Shown here: positions 1-6,633 of the stretch, one piece after another | Numbering within the stretch: the stretch's first letter is position 1 | How the letters are laid out: every line of letters starts with the position of its first letter | From: Streptomyces canus | GTDB lineage: Bacteria; Actinomycetota; Actinomycetes; Streptomycetales; Streptomycetaceae | NCBI RefSeq assembly: GCF_001514145.1 | Contig: NZ_KQ948658.1 | Coordinates: forward strand, 247,687 to 311,686 | Reading direction: 5' to 3' | DNA: 64,000 nt | Program-made: the position numbers and the translations under genes | The notes under the pieces: model-generated | Seen by the model: the letters and a program-made list of their open reading frames with translations, nothing else | What the model was told of the DNA's origin: nothing | Database searches by the model: none

Positions 1-686
1 TACCGGGACGCGAACGCCTTGCCGTCCTCGCTGGAGCCCGCCTGCACGAGCAGCGGGTAACCCTGGGGCGTGCGGGGCACGTTGAGCGCGCCCTCGACGC
101 TGAAGTACGTCCCCTGGTGCCGAGGCGGGTGGATCTTCGTGTCGTCGCCCCAGACGCCGGCGGCCTTGTCGCCGACGATCGCGTCGTCCTCCCAGCTGTC
201 CCAGAGCTTGAGGGCCACGTCGAGGAACTCGCCGGCCCGGGCGTACCGGTCCGCGTGCGCGGGCTCGTGCTCGAGACCGAAGTTGCGGGCGGCCTCCTTG
301 CCCGCGGTGGTGACGATGTTCCAGCCCGCCCGGCCACCGCTGATGATGTCCAGCGAGGCGAACTTCCGGGCCAGGTTGTAGGGGGAGTTGTAGGAGGTCG
401 ATGCGGTCGCGATCAGCCCGATGTGCTCGGTGGCCGTCGCCAGCGCGGTCAGCAGGGTGAGCGGCTCCAGCGCACCGGCGGGCCGCTGGGCGAGGCTGCT
501 CCACAACTGCGGCCCGTCGGCCAGGAAGAGCGAGTCGAAGGTGCCGCGCTCGGCGATCCGGGCCAGGCGGATGAAGTGGTCGAGCGAGACGTGCGCGAAC
601 GGGTCGCTCTCGGGGAGGCGCCAGGACGCCTCGTGGTGGCCGGTGTTCATCAGGAACGCGTTGAGGTGGAGCTGTCCGGTGGTCAT
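1..686 (-). CDS. LLM-class flavin-dependent monooxygenase (NtaA/SnaA/DszA family), partial
   Basis: Incomplete: the ATG is at 686 and the gene runs off the left edge, leaving about 228 codons. The product starts MTTGQLHLNAFLMNTGHHEA and contains the stretch TSYNSPYNLARKFASLD followed by GRAGWNIVTT, both hallmarks of the NtaA/SnaA/DszA branch of FMNH2-dependent monooxygenases. These enzymes oxidise sulfur- or nitrogen-bearing organic compounds with reduced flavin from a partner reductase. Its ATG overlaps the stop of the upstream ATPase gene (ATGA, 683-686), so it is the fourth gene of the sulfonate-type transport operon and probably desulfurises the imported compound. The actual substrate cannot be told from sequence. 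Confidence is high for the family and low for the substrate. Confidence 0.9.
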   Translation of the reverse strand, partial: MTTGQLHLNAFLMNTGHHEASWRLPESDPFAHVSLDHFIRLARIAERGTFDSLFLADGPQLWSSLAQRPAGALEPLTLLTALATATEHIGLIATASTSYNSPYNLARKFASLDIISGGRAGWNIVTTAGKEAARNFGLEHEPAHADRYARAGEFLDVALKLWDSWEDDAIVGDKAAGVWGDDTKIHPPRHQGTYFSVEGALNVPRTPQGYPLLVQAGSSEDGKAFASR

Positions 687-1408
687 GCGTGGTCCTCCGT
701 CACACCGAGCGCGGCCAGCAGCCGCTCCCGGTACTCGCCCAGCAGGGGATCCCGGTACGAGCGCGGGTGCGGGCGGTCGATGGTCAGGTCGAGGCCGATG
801 CGGCCCTGTTCGAGTACGAGCACCCGGTCGGCGAGCACGATCGCCTCGTCCACGTCGTGGGTGACGAGGAGGACGGACGGCTGGTGGCGCTTCCACAGCT
901 CCCGCAGCAACGCGTGCATCTTGATGCGCGTCAACGCGTCAAGGGCTCCGAACGGCTCGTCGGCCAGCAGCAGTTCGGGCTCACGGACCAGGGAGCGGGC
1001 GAGGGCGGCGCGCTGGGCCTCGCCGCCGGAGAGCTCGTTGGGCCAGGCGCGTTCGCGGCCCTGGAGACCCACCTCGGCGAGCGCCTCCCGGCCCCTGTCC
1101 TCGCCGTCCGTGCCCAGCAGGACGTTGTCCAGCACCCGCCGCCAGGGCAGCAGCCGTGAGTCCTGGAAGACCACGGACACCCTTTCGGGAGCCGTGAGCC
1201 GGCCGCTTCCCACGACCTCGTGGTCCAGCCCCGCCACCGCCCGCAGCAGCGTGCTCTTGCCGGAGCCGCTGTGCCCGAGCAGGGCGACGAACTGTCCGGC
1301 CGGGATGTCGAGATCGATGCCGTCCAGGACCGTACGCCCGTCGAACGACCGGGTCAGACCCCGGAGTTGGACGGCGACCCGGGTCAGCTGCTCAGTGTGC
1401 GTCGCCAT
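683..1408 (-). CDS. ABC transporter ATP-binding protein, SsuB/TauB type
   Basis: A 241-residue ATPase subunit. Visible motifs are Walker A GHSGSGKST (residues 45-53), Q-loop FQDSRLLPW (81-89), signature LSGGEAQ (126-132), Walker B LLLADEP (147-153) and the switch histidine in THD (183-185). Length and motif set fit the nitrate/sulfonate/taurine importer ATPases. The start ATG at 1408 gives MATHTEQLTR and overlaps the permease gene by 25 nt, while its stop overlaps the next gene's ATG. Tight coupling on both sides indicates one polycistronic importer. It acts on the cytoplasmic face and powers uptake through the adjacent permease. Confidence 0.95.
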   Translation of the reverse strand: MATHTEQLTRVAVQLRGLTRSFDGRTVLDGIDLDIPAGQFVALLGHSGSGKSTLLRAVAGLDHEVVGSGRLTAPERVSVVFQDSRLLPWRRVLDNVLLGTDGEDRGREALAEVGLQGRERAWPNELSGGEAQRAALARSLVREPELLLADEPFGALDALTRIKMHALLRELWKRHQPSVLLVTHDVDEAIVLADRVLVLEQGRIGLDLTIDRPHPRSYRDPLLGEYRERLLAALGVTEDHA

Positions 1409-2223
1409 GACAGCACCCTCCGTTCGACGAGACGGACCGCGCTGTCGGAGACCAGGCCGAAGACGCCGTAGACGACGAGACCGACGAGGATCACATCGCT
1501 CTGGCCGTAGTTCTGGGCCTGGAACATCATGTAGCCGAGTCCGCTGGTGGCGTTGATCTGCTCCAGGACGACCAGGCCCAGCCAGGAGCCGGTGACGCCG
1601 AGCCGCAGGCCCACGAAGAATCCGGGCAGCGCGCCGGGGACGACGATCTGCCGTACGAAGGCGAACCTCGACAGCCCCTGTACCTCGGCGAGTTCGACGA
1701 AGCGGTGGTCGATGCCGGACAGCGCGGCATGGGTGTTCAGATAGATCGGGATGTACACGACGATCGCGATGATCGCGACCTTGAAGGTCTCGCCGATGCC
1801 CAGCCAGAGGATGAACAGCGGGATCAGACCGAGGGTCGGGATCGCCCGGTTGAGGTTGACCGTCCCGTCGATCAGCGCCTCGCCGGTCCGGCTCAGACCG
1901 GAGGCCAGGGCCAGCACGACACCGGCGACGAGTCCGATCACGAAGCCGGTCGCGGCTCGCTGGAGCGAGGTCAGGATGTCGGTGGGCAGGGTCCCGTCGG
2001 TCCACAGATGGGCGCCCGTGCGCACCACCGTCCAGGGTGCCGGGATCGCGGCCGGGTCGAGCTGTCCGGCGGCGGAGGCGGCGGCCCACAGGGCGAGGAG
2101 GAGGACCGGTCCGGCGAGCCGGGCGGCGGGCAGCCGCCTGCCGGGGGAGAGCCGGCGGCGCCTGCGTACCTGGGGCGTGTCCTTCGCGGGGGCGACCGTG
2201 ACGGCGGCTTCGGTCGTGGTCAC
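1384..2223 (-). CDS. ABC transporter permease, SsuC/TauC type
   Basis: A 279-residue integral membrane protein with about six hydrophobic segments, the first at roughly residues 34-52. It has the importer coupling-loop (EAA-like) region around EVQGLSRFAFVRQIVVPG that docks on the ATPase. I chose the GTG at 2223 (VTTTEAAVTV) because a GGAGG sits 8 nt upstream at 2232-2236. A second GTG at 2232 would overlap the preceding stop as GTGA but has no properly spaced ribosome site. The gene lies between the binding-protein and ATPase genes, as in ssuACB-type operons. Confidence 0.93.
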   Translation of the reverse strand: MTTTEAAVTVAPAKDTPQVRRRRRLSPGRRLPAARLAGPVLLLALWAAASAAGQLDPAAIPAPWTVVRTGAHLWTDGTLPTDILTSLQRAATGFVIGLVAGVVLALASGLSRTGEALIDGTVNLNRAIPTLGLIPLFILWLGIGETFKVAIIAIVVYIPIYLNTHAALSGIDHRFVELAEVQGLSRFAFVRQIVVPGALPGFFVGLRLGVTGSWLGLVVLEQINATSGLGYMMFQAQNYGQSDVILVGLVVYGVFGLVSDSAVRLVERRVLSWRRTLSS

Positions 2224-2228
2224 GGCGC

Positions 2229-3296
2229 TCACCTCCGGTACTCCGCGGCCACGGACTTCGCGGCGATGCCCTCGAAGCGGTGGTCGAAGAGGTCGCCCAC
2301 GTCGAACTTCTTCACGAAGCCGCCCTCCGCCAGCAGATCCGCGGTCTCCTGCTCCCACTTGATCGCCTCGCCCCAACTCGGCGGGAACAGAGGCTTGTTG
2401 GCGAGCGCGGTGACCGCCTTGGCCTGGGCGAGGGTCAGGTTCTGCGTCTTGACGTAGAACTGCTCGTTCCAGATGTCGGGGTTCTCGTACGCCCACACCT
2501 GGCCCTTGGCCCAGTACGGGATGTAGGCGGCGACCGCGGCGGCCTTCGCGGAGTCGGCCAGCACGGAGGTCGGCGCCCACAGCAGGGTGAGCAGGTCGAC
2601 GACGTCGGTGGTGACGGCGTGGGCGCCCTTGGCCTCGTACTGCGACAGATAGGAGGGCGCCTGGCTGTTGGCGAGCGGCGCGATGTCCACCTGGCCCGAC
2701 TGCAGAGCGGTGAAGAACTGGTTGCTGGTCAGCGGGACGAGCTTGACGTCGTCGTAGGCGATGCCGGCCTTCTTCAACGCCCGAAGGAGGACGACGCCTT
2801 GGGCCTGCCCCTGGGAGAAAGCGAGCCGCTTTCCCTTGAAGTCCTGGACCGTGCGGATGTCGCTGCCGGGCTTGGTGGCGAAGAGATAGCTCGGTTTGCG
2901 GGTGATGTTGATGGCGACGATCTTCGCGTCGAATCCCTGGTAGTGCGCCTGGATCGGCGGAATACCCGCGTTGGTGGCGACATCCAGGGAACCCGCGCGG
3001 AAGGCGTTGATGACATCGGGCCCTGCGGCGATATTGGGCCAGCTCGACACCTTGAACGGAAGCGCACCCAACTTGCCCAGTTTCAATTGGAGTTGCTGGA
3101 TGCCGAGATACGAGGCGATCTTCAGGCTGGTACCCGCCGGGACCTTCGCGGCGAGCGGGGCGGACAGGGCGTCCTTGCTGTCTGCGGCGGCACTGCTTCC
3201 TGCGCAGCCGCTGAGCCCGGCGACGCCGGCCGCGGCACCGAGGATCGAGGAGAGGAACAGACGCCGGTCGATGCCGGACGTACGGGAAACAGGCAT
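2229..3296 (-). CDS. ABC transporter substrate-binding lipoprotein, SsuA/NrtA-like
   Basis: 355 residues. The N-terminus has a twin-arginine-like motif (DRRLFLS) and a lipobox LSGC near residue 31, so export through Tat with lipid anchoring is likely. The mature part follows the periplasmic-binding-protein type II fold used for sulfonates, taurine and nitrate (for example FRAGSLDVATNAGIPP and the DFKGKRLAFSQGQAQG loop). It captures the ligand for the permease and ATPase encoded just downstream. A GGGAG ribosome site precedes the ATG by 7 nt. About 100 nt upstream is the short cysteine-rich leader ORF. Which sulfur compound is bound is not determined by sequence. Confidence 0.92.
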   Translation of the reverse strand: MPVSRTSGIDRRLFLSSILGAAAGVAGLSGCAGSSAAADSKDALSAPLAAKVPAGTSLKIASYLGIQQLQLKLGKLGALPFKVSSWPNIAAGPDVINAFRAGSLDVATNAGIPPIQAHYQGFDAKIVAINITRKPSYLFATKPGSDIRTVQDFKGKRLAFSQGQAQGVVLLRALKKAGIAYDDVKLVPLTSNQFFTALQSGQVDIAPLANSQAPSYLSQYEAKGAHAVTTDVVDLLTLLWAPTSVLADSAKAAAVAAYIPYWAKGQVWAYENPDIWNEQFYVKTQNLTLAQAKAVTALANKPLFPPSWGEAIKWEQETADLLAEGGFVKKFDVGDLFDHRFEGIAAKSVAAEYRR

Positions 3297-3394
3297 GGGA
3301 GAGCTCCCGGAATCAGCGCCGGAACAGCGCAGGGGAAAGCACGAAGAAGGAGAATCAACGCAGGGGGAATGAGCGCGTCACGCGGGGCAGCGTG

Positions 3395-3433
3395 TCAGCA
3401 ACAAAGGGTGCGACAGTACAGGTGCGGGCTCAT
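3395..3433 (-). CDS. Leaderless 12-residue Cys-rich leader peptide (candidate cysteine attenuator)
   Basis: Reading leftwards from the ATG at 3433 gives MSPHLYCRTLCC and a TGA at 3395. Three of the last six codons before the stop encode cysteine, including two consecutive ones just before TGA. No Shine-Dalgarno is present, but a TTGACA/GAACAT promoter pair places the predicted RNA start at or next to the ATG. An upstream in-frame ATG at 3454 would add seven residues but would lie inside that promoter. Short Cys-codon uORFs in front of sulfur genes are known in actinobacteria as cysteine-responsive attenuators. Position here, before a sulfonate operon, fits that role. A CACGC/GCGTG hairpin overlaps the end of the ORF. 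Function is inferred. Confidence 0.6.
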   Translation of the reverse strand: MSPHLYCRTLCC

Positions 3434-3440
3434 GAACAGG

Positions 3441-3470
3441 ATGTTCGCGGTCATGCGGAGGCTCTGTCAA
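3441..3470 (-). promoter_or_regulatory. Candidate promoter for the leader ORF and sulfur operon
   Basis: On the minus strand a perfect -35 hexamer TTGACA lies at 3470-3465, an 18-nt spacer follows, then GAACAT at 3446-3441 as a weak -10. Seven nucleotides separate it from the ATG at 3433, the spacing expected for a leaderless transcript. The promoter overlaps the last codons of the ROK gene, so the sulfur operon can be transcribed separately from the regulator. Confidence 0.5.
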
Positions 3471-4674
3471 CATTCGGAGTTTCTGAATTAATTCCGCTCA
3501 GGTGGGAGAGGGTGAGCGGATCCCGGTAGAGCACGTCGAGGGCCACCGCGCCGCCCGCCACGGCGAGCACGGAATCCGGGAAACCCGTGGGCATCACGGA
3601 ATTCGCGCGTTCGCTGCCGACCCCCTCGCGCAGGGCGGCGAGGCAGTCCTGCCGGTGCATGACACCGATCTCGGTCACCACGACCGTCTCCGGGTTCAGC
3701 ACGTCCAGCAGCAACCGTGCCGCCCGTCCGACGGCACCCGCACGCTCCACCAGCAGCCGTACCCCCTCCGGATCGCCCGCGGCCGCCGCCGCGACCACAT
3801 GCATCGGGTTGTCGCCCTCGATGACCCCCGCCTGCCGGGCCCGCCGGCACAGCGTCCGCTCGCTCAACTCGGCCTGGAGGCAGCCGGTCCGGCCGCAGTC
3901 GCAGGGCTCGGTGCCGCCCGGCACCGGCAGATGGGCGATGGTGCCCGCCTGGGAGCGCGGCCCGTGGTGCACCTCGTCGTTGGTGGCGAACGCCGCGTCC
4001 ACCACGTTGCCGACGAACAGATGCAGCACGCTCCGGCTGCCGCGCGCCCGCCCGAACAGCCGCTCCGCGTTGACCAACGCCCGCGCGTGCCCGTCCACAT
4101 GGACCGGCAGCCCGGTGCGGGCGCTCAGTACCTCCCGTACCGGCACCTCGTGCCAGCCGAGCAGGGGGTGCTCGACGACGGTCCCGGAGTCCCGGTCCAC
4201 CCAGCCGCCGACGGCCACGCCGATGCCGAGCGGCCGGCAGCCGGGGGCGGCGTCCAGCAGAGCCCCGAGCGCTTCGGCGGCCCGCGCCAACACCAGCTCG
4301 GGAGCGGTGTGTTCGTGCTTCAGCTCGCGGCGCGCCAGCACCCGGCCGCGCAGATCGAGCAGCGCGACCGTGGTGTACGGCACCGCCACGTGCACGCCGC
4401 CGACCACGAACCGTGAGTCGTCCAGGTCGACGGGGACGTGCGGGCGGCCCACGCCGTTCGACCGCCGGGGCACGGCCGACTCGCGGATCAGGCCGAGTTC
4501 GCTGAAGCGGGCGCAGTAGTCGGTGACGGAGGCCGGGGACAGCCCGGTCAGCCGGGAGATGGTGCTGCGGGCCACCGGGCCGTGCTCCAGCACGGACCGC
4601 AGGACCACACTGGCGCTGGTCCGGCGCCGGGACATGGGAGTCGGGGTGACAGGGGATGCCTCGGTACGGGGCAT
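3451..4674 (-). CDS. ROK-family transcriptional regulator
   Basis: 407 residues from the ATG at 4674 (MPRTEASPVT), chosen because GAGGA sits 9 nt upstream; the reading frame stays open further upstream but without a convincing start. An N-terminal winged helix (about residues 20-75, with ARSTISRLTGLSPASVTDY) is followed by a ROK sugar-kinase-like domain. The zinc-binding motif CDCGRTGCLQ is present near residue 270. The catalytic region that reads NDAN in active ROK kinases reads VDGHARA here, so the catalytic Asp is missing and the domain is probably a ligand sensor only. It lies upstream of the sulfur operon on the same strand and diverges from bioY. Its target and effector are unknown; ROK repressors usually sense sugars or amino sugars. 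Confidence 0.9.
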   Translation of the reverse strand: MPRTEASPVTPTPMSRRRTSASVVLRSVLEHGPVARSTISRLTGLSPASVTDYCARFSELGLIRESAVPRRSNGVGRPHVPVDLDDSRFVVGGVHVAVPYTTVALLDLRGRVLARRELKHEHTAPELVLARAAEALGALLDAAPGCRPLGIGVAVGGWVDRDSGTVVEHPLLGWHEVPVREVLSARTGLPVHVDGHARALVNAERLFGRARGSRSVLHLFVGNVVDAAFATNDEVHHGPRSQAGTIAHLPVPGGTEPCDCGRTGCLQAELSERTLCRRARQAGVIEGDNPMHVVAAAAAGDPEGVRLLVERAGAVGRAARLLLDVLNPETVVVTEIGVMHRQDCLAALREGVGSERANSVMPTGFPDSVLAVAGGAVALDVLYRDPLTLSHLSGINSETPNVDRASA

Positions 4675-5096
4675 GGAAGACCGTCCTCGGGAACGGGGGC
4701 CGACACGTCTCGGAGGATGAGGCGCGCCGGAGCCCGCCTCACGCCGGACGGCGACAGACGGCCGTGCCCACACGTCGCAGATCGACGTGGCGACGCGAGG
4801 AGAAGTACCGGGACTGGGCGACCATGACTGGAAGAGTAGGCCAGGAACGGTGAATCCGACCAGAGCACTAGGATTCGTTTGGAGATTCCCCACAGTGGTG
4901 TGAACAGCGCCCCTGTCTCCCCGGCCACCTCACCTCAGTGACAGGTGTCACGCCAAACCCGGTGTAACCCCCACTCTTTGTCCGGAGCCCACCAAGCCCC
5001 CGTTCCCCGCTTTGTCGGGCGCTGACGGTGATCGGCCGGAGCGCGCTGGGATAGCGTCACGAGGTCCCTCGCTGTCCACACCCTCGCGGAGTACCC
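4675..5096. promoter_or_regulatory. Divergent control region between the ROK regulator and bioY
   Basis: A 422-nt non-coding region. I see a TAGGAT hexamer at about 4871 and, nearer bioY, TGACGG followed about 17-18 nt later by a GGGATA-like -10. An inverted repeat sits in the middle (separate entry). No RNA gene or riboswitch was recognised. Confidence 0.5.
4938..4951. promoter_or_regulatory. Inverted repeat, candidate operator
   Basis: GTGACA-GG-TGTCAC, two perfect 6-nt arms around a 2-nt centre, placed in the divergent promoter region. It could bind a dimeric regulator such as the neighbouring ROK protein, but it does not match the BioQ-type operators known from other actinobacteria. Confidence 0.35.
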
Positions 5097-5672
5097 ATGA
5101 GCACCGCCGTCGCCCCCCGTCGCACCGGCCAGGTCCTCGCCGACCTGATCCCCGCCTCCCGCGTCCGGGACGTCGCGCTCGTGGTGGGCGGTGCCGCGCT
5201 CACCGGCCTCGCCGCGCAGCTTTCCGTCCCCGTGCCGGGCTCCCCGGTGCCGGTGACGGGTCAGACCTTCGCCGCGCTGCTGGTCGGCACGACCCTCGGT
5301 GCCCGCCGTGGTGTCGCCTCCCTCGCGCTGTACGCGCTGGCAGGCCTCGCCGGTCTCCCGTGGTTCGCCCAGGGCACCTCCGGGATCTCCGTCTCCTTCG
5401 GCTACATCCTCGGCATGATCCTCGCCTCCGCCGCCGTCGGTGCCCTGGCCCGCCGCGGTGCCGACCGCTCGCTGCTGCGCACGGCGGGCACGATGCTGGT
5501 CGGCGAGGCGATCATCTACGCCATCGGCGTCCCCTACCTCGCCTACGCCGCAGACATGTCGGCCTCCGCCGCGATCGCGGCCGGCCTCACCCCGTTCCTC
5601 CTCGGTGACGCCCTCAAGGCCGCTCTGGCGATGGGCGTGCTGCCCACCGCCTGGAAGCTCGTCAAGCGCTGA
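5097..5672 (+). CDS. bioY: Biotin transporter BioY (ECF S-component)
   Basis: 191 residues with about six membrane segments. The BioY signature PVPGSPVPVTGQTFAALLVG and the GYILGMILAS segment identify the substrate-specific subunit of the biotin ECF transporter. The start at 5097 is preceded by GGAG. No bioM/bioN energy-coupling genes are adjacent, so it must act alone or share a general ECF module encoded elsewhere. The gene is monocistronic: a strong hairpin follows at 5724-5760. It lies head to head with the ROK gene, but shared regulation is not demonstrated. Confidence 0.93.
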   Translation: MSTAVAPRRTGQVLADLIPASRVRDVALVVGGAALTGLAAQLSVPVPGSPVPVTGQTFAALLVGTTLGARRGVASLALYALAGLAGLPWFAQGTSGISVSFGYILGMILASAAVGALARRGADRSLLRTAGTMLVGEAIIYAIGVPYLAYAADMSASAAIAAGLTPFLLGDALKAALAMGVLPTAWKLVKR

Positions 5673-5723
5673 CACTCCTCCCGACTTCGTCGTCGGTCGA
5701 GGTGTTCATGCCGGACATGGTGG

Positions 5724-5760
5724 AGGCATGACCTGACAACTTCCGTCAGGTCATGCCTCC
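5724..5760. terminator. Bidirectional hairpin between bioY and the LPXTG gene
   Basis: Perfect 15-bp stem GAGGCATGACCTGAC with its complement and a 7-nt loop, lying between two convergent genes. Confidence 0.75.
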
Positions 5761-5779
5761 GTCGGTTATGCGCTCCGGA

Positions 5780-6499
5780 TCAGCAGGCGGTGCGCCGCGG
5801 CCGCCGCTGCGACCACCACAGCCCGGCCACGCCCGCCGCCATCAGCGAGGCGCCCGCGGCCCCGAGCGGCAGCAGGTCCCGCCCGACACCGGTCTTGGGC
5901 AGTTCGTCACCACCGGGTGCCACCGGCTTGTTGTCGGTGCCCAGCAGCAGCGGGGTGGCCGGGGCGTTCGGCGACGGGTTCGTCGTACCGAAGGGAACCG
6001 GTCCCTGCTGCCAGAACGTCTTCTTCCCGTCGCCGGTCTGCACCGGCAGACAGATCTTGCCGGTCTTCTTGAGATCGAATGTCGCGTCGACGGCGTACGA
6101 CTTCGACTTACCGGCCGCGAGATTGTCGACGGGGCAGGCGAAACCGCTGTTCGAGCCCTCCGGCAGATCCTTTTCTTCAATCGGAGAGCAGCCTTGAACG
6201 TTTTTGACCGTCATGCCGTCGAAACCGACGACCAAAAGCCTGATCTTTCCGCTGTCCTTGCTCCCGTCGTTCTTCACGGTGGCCGTGAGACCGGTCTTCT
6301 GCGAGCTGTTGTCGACGGAGATCGTCCCGGGCAGTGTCGTCGTCAGCTCCACGCCCGCCGGTGCCTCGTCAACGGCCTTTCCCCCCTTACTGCTTGCGGG
6401 TCCCTCGTCCGCGCTCGCGGTGACGGAAAAGATCATCACCGTCGAGAAAGCTGCCGTGACCAGCGATCCGGCAATGGTCGTCATACGACGAGAACTCAT
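5780..6499 (-). CDS. LPXTG-anchored secreted surface protein
   Basis: 239 residues from the ATG at 6499, which has a GGGGGA ribosome site. The layout is a signal peptide (residues 1-30, ending near TASADEG), an extracellular domain of about 160 residues with two cysteines flanking an EEKDLPEGSNSG loop (CSPIEEK to ACPVDN), a proline/asparagine-rich stretch, then a sortase motif LPKTG, a hydrophobic helix and the positive tail RRPRRTAC. It should be covalently attached to the cell wall by a sortase. The extracellular domain resembles the beta-sandwich domains of other Streptomyces surface proteins, but no function can be assigned. It is divergent from the kinase gene. Confidence 0.85.
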   Translation of the reverse strand: MSSRRMTTIAGSLVTAAFSTVMIFSVTASADEGPASSKGGKAVDEAPAGVELTTTLPGTISVDNSSQKTGLTATVKNDGSKDSGKIRLLVVGFDGMTVKNVQGCSPIEEKDLPEGSNSGFACPVDNLAAGKSKSYAVDATFDLKKTGKICLPVQTGDGKKTFWQQGPVPFGTTNPSPNAPATPLLLGTDNKPVAPGGDELPKTGVGRDLLPLGAAGASLMAAGVAGLWWSQRRPRRTAC

Positions 6500-6633
6500 G
6501 TTCGTCCCCCTTGGCTGCGCCTGAATTCGCAGTACTTGAAGAGGTACCACAAGATTTCTCCGCACTATGCTGGTACGGCGCGAAGTGTGACCATTGTGTT
6601 CCACTCGGGGCATCGTTGAGGGGGTGCAGCGGA

